Shown: positions 26,565 to 35,472 of the stretch, one piece after another
How the letters are laid out: each line of letters starts with the position of its first letter
Position numbering within the stretch: position 1 is the first letter of the stretch
NCBI RefSeq assembly: GCF_002975405.1
Contig: NZ_PCPS01000002.1
Span: forward strand, 744,001-808,000
Length of the DNA: 64,000 bases
Direction of reading: 5' to 3'
From: Arthrobacter sp. MYb229
Lineage (GTDB): Bacteria > Actinomycetota > Actinomycetes > Actinomycetales > Micrococcaceae
Notes under the pieces: model-generated
Database searches by the model: none
Seen by the model: the letters and a program-made list of their open reading frames with translations, nothing else
Told to the model about the DNA's origin: nothing
Made by a program: the position numbers and the translations under genes

Positions 26565-27254
26565 CTAGCTTGTGCGTTCCTTCTTGGAATCCGCGGCCGG
26601 TGGCATGCGCTGGGGCCGGACCGTGACGATGGGCGTTTGCGAGCTCATGGCGGCTTCAACGGTTTCGAGCGCCGCAAGGTTGCGCAGGGTTGTGCGGGTG
26701 GGGGTCATCAAGCCCACTTCGCCGCGCTCGTAGGCGGAGAACAGCTTGGCGGGCTGGACCCATTCGGAGTTTGAGGCCTCGGTGGTCTGGTGCATGGGTG
26801 CTTGTCCATGCTGCACCTGGGCCACGTAGAAAAAGGTGTCGAAGCGTTTGGGATTATCCGGCGGCGTGATCCAGTTCGCCCACGGACGCAGCTGGCTCAC
26901 GTCCAAACGCGCGCCGGTCTCTTCGAAGATCTCGCGGCGGGCGGCGGCCAGCAGGGTTGCCGCATCGAGGATGGCCTGCTCTTCGCCGTCTTCCCAGATG
27001 GAGGAATCCTCCCAAAGCCGTGCGTGCTCGATGGCCAGCGCTTGCGGGATATTCCCCGATTGCGCCTCGGCCAGATCTTGAGCATCGACCCGACCACCGG
27101 GATAGACAACCATGCCGGCGGCGAAGTCCATGGTGGAAACCCGGTGTTGGATGAACACTTCCAAGCCTTCGCTTCCCTCGCGAATCATCAGGACGCTTGC
27201 GGCACGTCGCGGCGTCACCGGCTGCTTATTCGGGTCAGTAGAGGCGGAATCCAT
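26565..27254 (-). CDS. NUDIX hydrolase (NUDT7/NUDT19-like)
   Basis: A 229-residue Nudix protein that would hydrolyse a nucleoside diphosphate linked to another group; the NUDT7/19-like branch acts on CoA and acyl-CoA. The catalytic core is AARREIFEETGARL, with the REIxEExG heart intact but the leading Gly of the Nudix box not seen at its usual place. VVYPGGRVDAQD earlier in the chain fits the NUDT19-type insert. The start MDSAST at 27254 is chosen; the open frame extends upstream to 27446 without coding character. It is divergent from an acyl-CoA dehydrogenase, consistent with a CoA-related role. Confidence 0.82.
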   Translation of the reverse strand: MDSASTDPNKQPVTPRRAASVLMIREGSEGLEVFIQHRVSTMDFAAGMVVYPGGRVDAQDLAEAQSGNIPQALAIEHARLWEDSSIWEDGEEQAILDAATLLAAARREIFEETGARLDVSQLRPWANWITPPDNPKRFDTFFYVAQVQHGQAPMHQTTEASNSEWVQPAKLFSAYERGEVGLMTPTRTTLRNLAALETVEAAMSSQTPIVTVRPQRMPPAADSKKERTS

Positions 27255-27475
27255 AAGTCCAAGTATGGCCGAGAACCGAAACGGAACCGCGCACTGTGAC
27301 GATTGGGTGTTCCCCGGGACTGCCGAGAGCGGCTCGAACGGTTTTCTTGACGCGGTGGCCATATCTCGCATTACGAGAGTGAATCTCGGGGTAATTTCCC
27401 GCTGATGCCATCCAAAATCCTTCGCCATGGCTGTAGTGTGAGTCACAAGTAGCGGTGGTCAGATAGGGGTTAGCG

Positions 27476-28612
27476 ATGTTTGAACTAAATGAGGAGCAAC
27501 GCGAGCTGGTGGAGGCGGTGCGCGAATTTGCTGCGGAGAAAATCGCTCCGCATGCCCTGGAGTGGGACGAGAAGCAGCATTTCCCCGTCGATGTGCTTGC
27601 CGAAGCCGGCGAATTGGGGATGGGTGGCATCTACGTCAGTGAAGCCTATGGCGGTTCCGGGCTGAGCCGCAGCGACGCGGTGCTGATCTTCGAAGAACTG
27701 TCCAAGGCTTGCCCCACCATTGCGGCCTATATCTCCATCCACAATATGGTGGTGTGGATGATCGACAGCTTCGGCACCGAGGCGCAACGAGCCCAGTGGC
27801 TGCCGGGCATGGTGGCGATGCAGGACTTGGGATCCTATTGCCTGACCGAACCCGGGACCGGATCGGACGCTGCGGCGCTGACTACCAGTGCGGTCCGGGA
27901 TGGCGATGAATACGTGCTCAACGGGGTCAAGCAGTTCATCTCCGGTGCGGGTTCGTCAGCGCTCTATCTGGTGATGGCCCGCACGGCCGATACCGGCGGG
28001 CGGGGGATCAGCGCCTTCTTGCTGCCCGCCGACGCGCCGGGGCTGTCCTTCGGGGCCAAGGAGAAGAAGATGGGCTGGAATGCGCAGCCTACCCGTCAGG
28101 TCATCATGCAAGACGTGCGGATCCCCGTCGAGAACTTGTTGGGTGCCGAAGGAGATGGCTTCACCATTGCGATGCGCGGGCTCAATGGTGGCCGGCTGAA
28201 TATCGGTGCCTGCTCGATCGGCGGCGGCCAGCTGGCCCTGGAGAAATCCGTGGCCTACCTCAAGGAGCGTGAGGCCTTTGGCGGTCCGCTCACGCGCCAA
28301 GAGGCATTGGTCTTCAAGCTAGCCGACATGGATATGGAATTGGAAGCGGCGCGCACGCTGCTGCGCCGGGCGGCGGCAGCCTTGGACGCGCAGACCTCCG
28401 ATGCGCTGCGGCTGTGCGCGATGGCGAAGAAGGTGGCTACCGATGCCGGGTTCAACGCGGCCAATGCCGCGATCCAATTGCATGGCGGTTATGGCTACCT
28501 CAGTGAGTACGGGCTGGAAAAGATCGTCCGTGATCTGCGCGTGCATCAGATCCTGGAAGGCACGAACGAAATTATGCAGCTGATCGTGGGGCGCGGGCTG
28601 GTCGATTCCTAG
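27476..28612 (+). CDS. Acyl-CoA dehydrogenase (short/branched-chain type)
   Basis: A 378-residue FAD flavoprotein that oxidises acyl-CoA to 2-enoyl-CoA. CLTEPGTGSDAAA is the first family signature, QLHGGYGYLSEYGLEKIVRDLRV the second, and the catalytic base is the Glu in QILEGTNEIMQ, as in isobutyryl-, short-chain and methylbutyryl-CoA dehydrogenases. It resembles isobutyryl-CoA dehydrogenase, so valine or branched-chain catabolism is likely. No electron-transfer genes lie nearby. Confidence 0.9.
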   Translation: MFELNEEQRELVEAVREFAAEKIAPHALEWDEKQHFPVDVLAEAGELGMGGIYVSEAYGGSGLSRSDAVLIFEELSKACPTIAAYISIHNMVVWMIDSFGTEAQRAQWLPGMVAMQDLGSYCLTEPGTGSDAAALTTSAVRDGDEYVLNGVKQFISGAGSSALYLVMARTADTGGRGISAFLLPADAPGLSFGAKEKKMGWNAQPTRQVIMQDVRIPVENLLGAEGDGFTIAMRGLNGGRLNIGACSIGGGQLALEKSVAYLKEREAFGGPLTRQEALVFKLADMDMELEAARTLLRRAAAALDAQTSDALRLCAMAKKVATDAGFNAANAAIQLHGGYGYLSEYGLEKIVRDLRVHQILEGTNEIMQLIVGRGLVDS

Positions 28613-28840
28613 GACCTGAAATCACTGGCAGCACCGGGTGCCGCCGTGCACGATGGCTTTGCAAAAGCGCACACCCTTTTATGGTTTCCGTGCCTCAGAT
28701 CCGTTGACTCCTGCGACAGGTCGCCATAGTTTGGGGGTGTAACCAGAATCGCGGTTCGAGTTTTGTGCAAACGTGCACCGCACAATCTGACTTCGGGGCC
28801 AGCTGCAACAAGGGGAGCCCCACGAGGAAAGGCATCATTC

Positions 28841-30046
28841 GTGAATCGAACCCGCAAGGTTTTGACTGCGCTGTCCCTCGGCGCAGCAATGGCCTTGACC
28901 GCCTGCGCGCCCACCGCGGAACCCGGGAGCAACGGCGCTGCTGGGCCCGGGGCAGCCGAAGACTCGGTGAACATTGGGATCATCTACTCCAAGACCGGCC
29001 CGCTTGCTGCCGAGGGAGACGCCTACCTCGAAGGCCTGCAGGCGGGACTCGATTACGCCACCGATGGTACGGGCAGGGTGGGGGACTTCGAGCTGAACAT
29101 CACCTACCACGACGACGGCGGCGAGGCGGACCAGGCCGCCGCGGTAGCCGGCGAGCTGGTCGGCAAGGACTACAAGGTCCTGGCCGGAGCGGCCTCCTCG
29201 GAGATCGCGCAGAAGCTTGCCGGCCTGGCGGCCCAGGACAAGGTGCTCTACATTTCCGGCTCGGCCGCGACGGACGCCATCAGCGGCGCCAACAAATACA
29301 CCTTCCGCTCTGGACGCCAGTACATGCAGGACGCAGCCACCGCCGGCACCTTCCTTGATGATGTGAACGGCAAGAAGATCGCCGTTTTCACCCAGGACAA
29401 CGCGTTCGGGCAGGAACATCTCGCAGCGGCGGAAGCGGTCCTTGGGTTGCAAGGCGCCAATGTCAGCAACATTCTCGTGCCCGAAGACGTCACCGAATTC
29501 GCACCCTTCGCCCGGCAGCTGGTGGATGCAAAGCCCGACCTCATCTACGCGGCCTGGGCCGGAGCCTCCTCCGGTTCCATGTGGCAGGCGTTGGACCGGC
29601 AAGGAGCGTTCGACATTGCTCCCATCGTCACCGGGCTGGGCGAGGCAACAACCTATGGTGCCTTCGGCGGCGCGGGTGAGAAGATCTCCTTCTTCAGCCA
29701 CTACTTCCCGGGCGCTGCAGGCACCGACGTTGAAAAAGAGATGATCTCCGCTGTTGCGGAAGCGGGCAAAGAAGCCGGCCAGTTCTCCCCGGATGGATTT
29801 GTGGCAGGGCAGATGATTGCCCGGGCCGTGGGCGAAGGCGGCAACGACGTGGAGCAGATGGTCACCGCCTTGGAAGGCTGGAGCTTCGAAGGACCCCAGG
29901 GCGAAACCACCGTGCGCGCCTCGGATCATGGACTGGTGCAGAACATGTACCGGGTGTCCTTGGCCAGGGAGGGCGAGAATTGGATCCCGGAACTGCTGGA
30001 GACCGTGCCGGGCGAGGACATCGCCCCGCCCGAGATCGTCAACTAG
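28841..30046 (+). CDS. Branched-chain amino acid-type ABC substrate-binding lipoprotein (orphan)
   Basis: A 401-residue periplasmic-binding protein type 1 (Peripla_BP_6). The GTG at 28841 follows GAGGAAAGG and begins a lipoprotein signal, with the lipobox ALTAC. The mature part has VNIGIIYSKTGPLAAEG and GKKIAVFTQDNAFGQEHL. An upstream in-frame ATG at 28763 would place 26 residues ahead of the signal peptide and is rejected. No permease or ATPase gene accompanies it in the window, which is unusual for this class. Confidence 0.88.
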   Translation: MNRTRKVLTALSLGAAMALTACAPTAEPGSNGAAGPGAAEDSVNIGIIYSKTGPLAAEGDAYLEGLQAGLDYATDGTGRVGDFELNITYHDDGGEADQAAAVAGELVGKDYKVLAGAASSEIAQKLAGLAAQDKVLYISGSAATDAISGANKYTFRSGRQYMQDAATAGTFLDDVNGKKIAVFTQDNAFGQEHLAAAEAVLGLQGANVSNILVPEDVTEFAPFARQLVDAKPDLIYAAWAGASSGSMWQALDRQGAFDIAPIVTGLGEATTYGAFGGAGEKISFFSHYFPGAAGTDVEKEMISAVAEAGKEAGQFSPDGFVAGQMIARAVGEGGNDVEQMVTALEGWSFEGPQGETTVRASDHGLVQNMYRVSLAREGENWIPELLETVPGEDIAPPEIVN

Positions 30047-30275
30047 TCTTCGCGAGCCACGCAGTGTCCTGCTCGGAGTCAGGCCATGCGGCGGGTTGAA
30101 TTCGGTTCTCCCGAAGTGCTCCGTGGCCAGTGCATGAAAAACGTTGAGGGGAGTGTCCCGGGGTACAAGTTTCGCATCCCCGAGGTCCCCGATGAGGTGA
30201 TTGAAGAAAAGGCGAATTTATTGTCCGTGCGTTGCTATCAGTCGACGCGCAACCGACTGCGGAGGGTTGAGCCAC

Positions 30276-31055
30276 ATGGCCGAAATAAAGACACAGCACG
30301 GGCCGGTTGGCGGTGCATTGTCCGGACGTACCGCGTTGGTCACCGGGGGTGCTTCGGGGATCGGGCTGGCCTGTGCCAGAAGGCTGAGCGCCCAAGGTGC
30401 AGCAGTCACCGTCGCGGATCTGAACGAGCAGGCAGCCAGCGCGGCGGCCGACGAGCTGGGCGGCAAGGCCTGGGCGGTGGATCTGGCCGATACCAAGGCG
30501 CTGGAAGAGCTCAGCCTGGATACCGACATTCTGGTCAATAATGCCGGGGTGCAACGTGTTGCGCCGATCCACGAATTTGATCCCGAGGCCTGGCGGCTCA
30601 TACACCGGCTGATGCTCGAATCCCCATTCCTGCTCATCCGTGCGGCATTGCCCGGCATGTATGCGCGCGGGTTCGGGCGCATCATCAACGTCTCCAGCGT
30701 GCACGGCGTTCGAGCCAGTTCGTTCAAGAGCGCCTATGTGTCGGCCAAGCACGGGTTGGAGGGACTGTCCAAGGTCACCGCGTTGGAGGGGGCGGAGCAT
30801 GGGGTGACGAGCAACTGCGTCAACCCCGGCTACGTGCGCACCGCCCTGGTGGAGAAGCAGATCCGAGATCAGGCGCAGCTCCATGGCATCGCCCCGACCG
30901 AGGTCGTGGAGAAGATCATGCTCACCGAAGCGGCGGTCAAGCGGCTGGTGGAGCCGGAGGAAGTGGCATCCTTGGTGTCCTGGCTGGCCCAGGATGAGGC
31001 GGGGATGGTCACCGGCGCCTCCTATGCCATGGACGGCGGGTGGAGCGCCCGATGA
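30276..31055 (+). CDS. Short-chain dehydrogenase, 3-hydroxybutyrate dehydrogenase-like
   Basis: A 259-residue classical SDR: cofactor motif TGGASGIG, NNAGVQ, the catalytic Ser in NVSSVHG and the YxxxK pair in SAYVSAKHG. The segments VHGVRASSFKSAYVSAKHGLEGLSK and CVNPGYVRTALVEKQI match D-3-hydroxybutyrate dehydrogenases closely. GGAGGG stands ten bases before the ATG. It lies 229 bases after the orphan binding-protein gene. The reaction would be 3-hydroxybutyrate to acetoacetate with NAD. Confidence 0.85.
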   Translation: MAEIKTQHGPVGGALSGRTALVTGGASGIGLACARRLSAQGAAVTVADLNEQAASAAADELGGKAWAVDLADTKALEELSLDTDILVNNAGVQRVAPIHEFDPEAWRLIHRLMLESPFLLIRAALPGMYARGFGRIINVSSVHGVRASSFKSAYVSAKHGLEGLSKVTALEGAEHGVTSNCVNPGYVRTALVEKQIRDQAQLHGIAPTEVVEKIMLTEAAVKRLVEPEEVASLVSWLAQDEAGMVTGASYAMDGGWSAR

Positions 31056-31163
31056 GTACCGCCGGCGACCGTGCCGAAACGGTGGCTGGCCCATTACGCG
31101 GTCGGGACGCACCGCTGCGGCGGCGAATCCGAAGTGTTCTGATTTGTGGCTGAACACAGCAAA

Positions 31164-31207
31164 AAGCGAGGCCTTGCTCCCGTTCTCCGGGGAGCCGAGC
31201 CTCGCTT
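31164..31207 (-). terminator. Terminator of the shikimate-type transporter gene
   Basis: Outer stem AAGCGAGGC with its complement and an inner GCTCCC/GGGAGC stem. On the minus strand it is followed by a run of T's (CGCTTTTTGCT), which fits an intrinsic terminator for the gene ending at 31227. It also separates the convergent SDR gene. Confidence 0.75.
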
Positions 31208-31226
31208 ACTTGCTGCCTGGCGAGTG

Positions 31227-32567
31227 CTACTTTCGCACGAGCTCGGCAGTGGTACCCAGCTGCGCGGTTGGCACCCGGTAGGTTTCCTTGGCGGTCAGCG
31301 CCGAGATCGCCGCGATGAGCGCGATTCCCGCGGTGAAGAGGCTGATCTTGACCCAGCCGCCAGGTTCCAGGCCGCCCATGGCCGCCACGATGGACGGTGC
31401 GAAGCCAGCCATGAGGAAGCCGAGCTGGGTGCCGATGGCCAGACCGGAGAAGCGCACCTTGGAGGAGAACATCTCGGCATAGAAGCTTGGCCAGACCGCG
31501 TTGGCCGCGGAGTAGGCGCAGGAGAAGACCACCAGGGACAGCACGAACTGCAGCACCGTGTTGTCGGTTTCCATGCTGCGCAGGTAGAACGGCATGGCTG
31601 CCGCCGAGGCGAGCGCACCGTAGATGAACACCGGCTTGCGGCCAATGGCATCGGCCAGCATGCCGAACAGCGGCTGGGTGAGCAGCGCACCGATATTGCC
31701 GGCAACCACCAGCCACAGCGTGATCGAGGCATCGATATTGCCGATGTTCTTGCCGTAGGAGATGGCCAGGGTCCCGTACACGGTGGATACCGCGGCAATG
31801 AAGGCGCACAGCACCACGCGCAAGACGTCTTTCCAGTGGAACTTCAGCAGTACCGCCAGCGGCAGCTTGGCGATGTTATTGCTCTTCTTGGCTTCTTCGA
31901 ATTCCGGGGTCTCGTGCAGCGAGCGGCGGATGAAGAAGGTCACCAGCACCACAACGGCCGAGAGCCAGAAGGGGATGCGCCAGCCGATGCCGTACTTGAT
32001 GTCATCGGGCAGCGCCACCACGGGAATGAAGATCAAGGCCGCGAGGATCTGGCCGCCCTGGGTGCCGGTCAGGGTCCAGGAGGTGAAGAAGCTGCGTCGG
32101 CGATCCGGTGCGTGCTCCAAGGTCATCGAGGAGGCGCCGGCCTGCTCGCCGGCCGCGGAGAGGCCCTGGCAAAGCCGGGCGAGGACCAGCAGGATCGGGG
32201 AGAGCCAACCGACCTGGTCGAAGGTTGGCAGGCAGCCGATCGCGAAGGTCGAGGCGCCCATGAGCACCAGCGTGAACATCAGCACCTTCTGGCGCCCGAT
32301 GCGGTCCCCGAAGTGGCCGAGGACGACCGCGCCAATGGGCCGGGCAACGTAGGCGAAGCCGAAGGTGGCCAGCGACATCACCGAGGCATTGGCATCCGCG
32401 TCGGGGAAGAAGATGTGCGGAAAGATCAGCGCCGCAGCGGAGCCGAAGATGAAGAAGTCGTAGTATTCAACTGCGCTTCCCATGAAACTGGCAACGGCCG
32501 CCTTGACGGGGGTGCGTTTCCCGGTGCCGGGCACCTCGGACGCCGACGGTTCACGTGTGGATGGCAT
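31227..32567 (-). CDS. MFS transporter, MHS family (shikimate/quinate importer candidate)
   Basis: A 446-residue, 12-TM proton symporter. SAVEYYDFFIFGSAAALIFP is the ShiA/MHS TM1 block, GHFGDRIGRQKVL the TM2-3 loop and RLCQGLSAAGEQAGA the TM4 region. AAAGGAG stands eight bases before the ATG at 32567. It is divergent from the qsuD-qsuB pair across a gap with three spaced GTAC motifs, so it is most likely the importer for shikimate or a relative. Confidence 0.85.
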   Translation of the reverse strand: MPSTREPSASEVPGTGKRTPVKAAVASFMGSAVEYYDFFIFGSAAALIFPHIFFPDADANASVMSLATFGFAYVARPIGAVVLGHFGDRIGRQKVLMFTLVLMGASTFAIGCLPTFDQVGWLSPILLVLARLCQGLSAAGEQAGASSMTLEHAPDRRRSFFTSWTLTGTQGGQILAALIFIPVVALPDDIKYGIGWRIPFWLSAVVVLVTFFIRRSLHETPEFEEAKKSNNIAKLPLAVLLKFHWKDVLRVVLCAFIAAVSTVYGTLAISYGKNIGNIDASITLWLVVAGNIGALLTQPLFGMLADAIGRKPVFIYGALASAAAMPFYLRSMETDNTVLQFVLSLVVFSCAYSAANAVWPSFYAEMFSSKVRFSGLAIGTQLGFLMAGFAPSIVAAMGGLEPGGWVKISLFTAGIALIAAISALTAKETYRVPTAQLGTTAELVRK

Positions 32568-32627
32568 CGGAAAACTCCTTTGTTTGCTGAGTGACGAACG
32601 CTGAAAACATAAACAGTGTGCGCTATA

Positions 32628-32651
32628 CGTACAGTTGTACGGAATGTGTAC
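32628..32651. promoter_or_regulatory. Triple GTAC repeat, candidate IclR operator
   Basis: CGTACAGTTGTACG (32628-32641) is a perfect 5-4-5 inverted repeat; a third GTAC follows at 32648-32651. The GTAC cores start at 32629, 32637 and 32648. The cluster lies between the divergent importer and qsuD and is a likely target for the IclR regulator at 35473. Confidence 0.5.
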
Positions 32652-32725
32652 GTTGATATAGAGTAGATGCAAATCACAGCTGAGGCAATACCTGCGTCAA
32701 GCATGACGGAAAGTTGGGTAATACG

Positions 32726-33598
32726 GTGAGTACTCTTACGCAGTCATATCTAGTTGGACTCATAGGCGATGGCGTGTTGCCTTCGCTGACCCCGCCCATG
32801 CACGAGCGGGAAGCAGATGCGCATTCGCTGCGGTACCTCTATCGCCCCATTGATCTCACGGTTCTTGACCGCCCCGGCGAAGATGTGGGGAAGTTATTGA
32901 AGGCCGGTGCCGAATTGGGATTTAACGCCTTCAACATCACCCATCCCTGCAAGCAATTGGTGATCGAGCACCTGGACGAGATCAGCGACAATGCCACGGC
33001 CATCGGCGCGGTCAACACGGTGCTCATCAAAGACGGTAAATTCCATGGCTACAATACCGATGCCTCCGGATTCGGCTGGGCTCTGGCTACCGGGCTTCCC
33101 GGTGCAGCCTTGGGCAAGGTGCTGCAACTCGGTGCGGGAGGAGCCGGCGCGGCCGTCGCCTTTGCGCTGCTCGACGCGGGAGTCAAGGAACTGTTCCTGG
33201 TCGATCCGGATATCTCCCGGGCTAGCGAGCGAGCCAAGGAACTGGCCCTCCACTTCCCGAATGCCAGCATTACTCCGGCCAGCCCCGAAGAAGCGCCGGC
33301 GCTGCTGGCGAAGGTCGATGGGCTGCTCAACGCGAGCCCCATTGGAATGCATCACCACCCGGGGCTTCCCCTTGATATTTCCGGGCTCCACTCCCGGCAG
33401 TGGGTTGCCGACTGCGTGTATCGCCCGGTGGATACCGAACTGATCACCGCGGCCCGCGACCTTGGCTGCAGGGTGCTGGACGGCGGAAATATGGCGGTCG
33501 GCCAAGCGGTGGATGCCTTCGGCATCATCACCGGGCTGACCCCCGATGCGGCACGGATGCGCGCCCATCTGCTAGAGATGCTGGAAGCAGGACTCTAA
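32726..33598 (+). CDS. qsuD: Quinate/shikimate dehydrogenase (catabolic, QsuD-like)
   Basis: A 290-residue AroE-superfamily enzyme that oxidises shikimate, or quinate, to its 3-dehydro form with NAD(P). The substrate site LPSLTPPMHEREA is the quinate/shikimate dehydrogenase version, the catalytic Lys is in NITHPCKQ, Asn in GAVNTVL and Asp in GYNTDASGF; GAGGAGAA is the dinucleotide motif. The GTG at 32726 is favoured; a TTG at 32714 is also open but has GGAAAG abutting it. Its stop overlaps the qsuB start by one base (TAATG). Confidence 0.88.
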   Translation: MSTLTQSYLVGLIGDGVLPSLTPPMHEREADAHSLRYLYRPIDLTVLDRPGEDVGKLLKAGAELGFNAFNITHPCKQLVIEHLDEISDNATAIGAVNTVLIKDGKFHGYNTDASGFGWALATGLPGAALGKVLQLGAGGAGAAVAFALLDAGVKELFLVDPDISRASERAKELALHFPNASITPASPEEAPALLAKVDGLLNASPIGMHHHPGLPLDISGLHSRQWVADCVYRPVDTELITAARDLGCRVLDGGNMAVGQAVDAFGIITGLTPDAARMRAHLLEMLEAGL

Positions 33599-35448
33599 TG
33601 CGCACCTCAATCGCCACGGTGTGCCTCTCGGGCACGCTGGAAGAAAAGATGCTCGCCTGCGCCAAGGCAGGTTTTGACGGAATCGAAATCTTCGAGCAAG
33701 ACCTCACCGTCAGCCCCATGTCTCCCGAGGAGGTCAAGGCGCTTGCCCACCGTTTGGGGCTGACCCTGGACCTGTTCCAGCCCTTCCGCGACTTCGAAGG
33801 CGTGGAAGAAGAGCTGCTGCTGGCAAATCTGCGCCGCGCCGAAGCGAAGTTCGAGCTCATGCAACGCCTGGGCATGGATCTCATGCTGCTCTGCTCGAAC
33901 GTGGGAACCGCGACCATCGATGATGACGAGCTGTTCGCCGAGCAGATTCGCCGGTTGGCGGACGTGGCCGCCCGCTACGGGGTGCGCATCGCCTACGAGG
34001 CGCTGGCCTGGGGCAAATATGTGGACACCTACCAGCACTCGTGGGAGATCGTGAAGCTGGTGGACCGCGAGAATGTGGGGCTGTGCATCGACAGTTTCCA
34101 TATTCTTTCCCGCGGGGATGATCCGGCGCAGATCGCCCGGATTCCGGGGGAGAAGATCTTCTTCGTCCAGCTTGCGGACGCCCCGGTCCTGACCATGGAT
34201 ATCTTGTCCTGGTCCCGCCACTACCGGGTGTTCCCCGGTGAGGGCGGCTTCGAGCTGGATGCGTTCCTGGGCCACCTGGTGCGTTCGGGGTACTCCGGAA
34301 TTGTTTCGCTCGAAATTTTCAATGACGTATTCAGGCAATCGAATGTCGAGCGGACGGCCGTGGACGGGCTGCGTTCGTTGATCTGGCTGCAGGCCCGCAC
34401 GGCCGCACTGCTCGGAAGCGACGCGCAGGACTACCCGCTGGAACTTGATGCACTGCCCGGAGTCCAGCAAGCCCTCGGGTTCGACTTCGCCGAGATTCGC
34501 ACCGAAGACCCGGAACTGATCGCCGGAATGCTCGCCCAACTGGGGTTCGCGTTCCTCGGCCAGCATCGGCGCAAGCCGGTGCAGCTCTGGCGCGCCGGAA
34601 ACGCACGGATTATCGTCAACTCGCAACGCAGCCGCGGGGTGACCGCAACCGTCTCCGGCCTCGGCGTGCAGGTTCCGGACCCGGTCGCCGGGCGTGCGCG
34701 CGCAACCGACTTGCTGGCCAAACCGGTGCTGCGGCACCACACCAGGGACGAGCAGGAACTTGCGGGCTTCAGGGCCCCGGATGCCACCGAAGTGTTCTTC
34801 GGATCGGTTGCCGGGACACGCCTGTGGGAAACCGAATTCGGCGCGCACCGCCACTCACCGGAGGAAGCGCAGCGCGGGGGTATCACCGGGATCGATCATA
34901 TAAACCTCGCCCAGCCGTGGCAGGCTTTTGACGAATCGGTGCTGTTCTATACCAGCGTGCTGAATTTGCAGGCAAGGCCTGGAACCGAGGTGCCAAGCCC
35001 CATGGGCCTGGTCCGCTCCCAGGTGCTGCGCACCGAGGATGGCTGCGTGCGCCTGGCCCTGAATATTGTGCCCAAGGGGCTCGAAGCGGCGATCGAAAGC
35101 CACCACGAATACCCCGAGCACGTTGCCTTGCATACCGATGATGTGGTGGCCTTGGCGCGCCGGGCACAGCGGGCCGGCATGGAATTCCTGCAAGTTCCGG
35201 CCAACTACTATGAGGACCTGGCCGCCCGATTCAGCATTGATGAGCGGTCGCTGTCCACGCTGAAGGAGCTGAACCTGCTGTACGACAGGGATGAGCACGG
35301 AGAATTCCTGCATTTCTACACCGCCACGGTAGGCAACATGTTCTTTGAGGTGCTGGAACGCCGTGACGGCTACGATGGCTATGGGGCTCCTAACGCCCCG
35401 GTTCGCCTCGCAGCGCAATTCGAGCACAATCGTTTCGACCGGCATTAG
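33598..35448 (+). CDS. qsuB: 3-dehydroshikimate dehydratase (QsuB-like, TIM barrel fused to HPPD-like domain)
   Basis: A 616-residue enzyme that converts 3-dehydroshikimate to protocatechuate. Residues 1 to about 275 form the xylose-isomerase-like barrel, with metal ligands Glu134 (IAYEALAWG), Asp165 (LCIDSFH), Gln191 (FFVQLADAP) and Glu239 (VSLEIFND), the positions known for bacterial QsuB. The C-terminal half is a vicinal-oxygen-chelate (HPPD-like) domain with HINLAQ, VALHTDD and MFFEVLER. It is translationally coupled to qsuD and followed by an IclR regulator. No protocatechuate ring-cleavage genes are in the window. Confidence 0.93.
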   Translation: MRTSIATVCLSGTLEEKMLACAKAGFDGIEIFEQDLTVSPMSPEEVKALAHRLGLTLDLFQPFRDFEGVEEELLLANLRRAEAKFELMQRLGMDLMLLCSNVGTATIDDDELFAEQIRRLADVAARYGVRIAYEALAWGKYVDTYQHSWEIVKLVDRENVGLCIDSFHILSRGDDPAQIARIPGEKIFFVQLADAPVLTMDILSWSRHYRVFPGEGGFELDAFLGHLVRSGYSGIVSLEIFNDVFRQSNVERTAVDGLRSLIWLQARTAALLGSDAQDYPLELDALPGVQQALGFDFAEIRTEDPELIAGMLAQLGFAFLGQHRRKPVQLWRAGNARIIVNSQRSRGVTATVSGLGVQVPDPVAGRARATDLLAKPVLRHHTRDEQELAGFRAPDATEVFFGSVAGTRLWETEFGAHRHSPEEAQRGGITGIDHINLAQPWQAFDESVLFYTSVLNLQARPGTEVPSPMGLVRSQVLRTEDGCVRLALNIVPKGLEAAIESHHEYPEHVALHTDDVVALARRAQRAGMEFLQVPANYYEDLAARFSIDERSLSTLKELNLLYDRDEHGEFLHFYTATVGNMFFEVLERRDGYDGYGAPNAPVRLAAQFEHNRFDRH

Positions 35449-35472
35449 GCATGTGAGCGGCAAGATAACTGA

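Noticed and set aside
28835-29929. 364-codon minus-strand open frame
   Set aside because: Shadow of the substrate-binding lipoprotein; the plus frame has a proper signal peptide and fold motifs.
31146-32594. 482-codon plus-strand open frame
   Set aside because: Shadow of the MHS transporter gene; His, Gly, Gln and Glu-rich translation without any motif.
33400-33597. N-terminal extension of the QsuB frame
   Set aside because: Runs through qsuD in another frame. MRTSIATVCL at 33598 is the family N-terminus and gives the known metal-ligand numbering.
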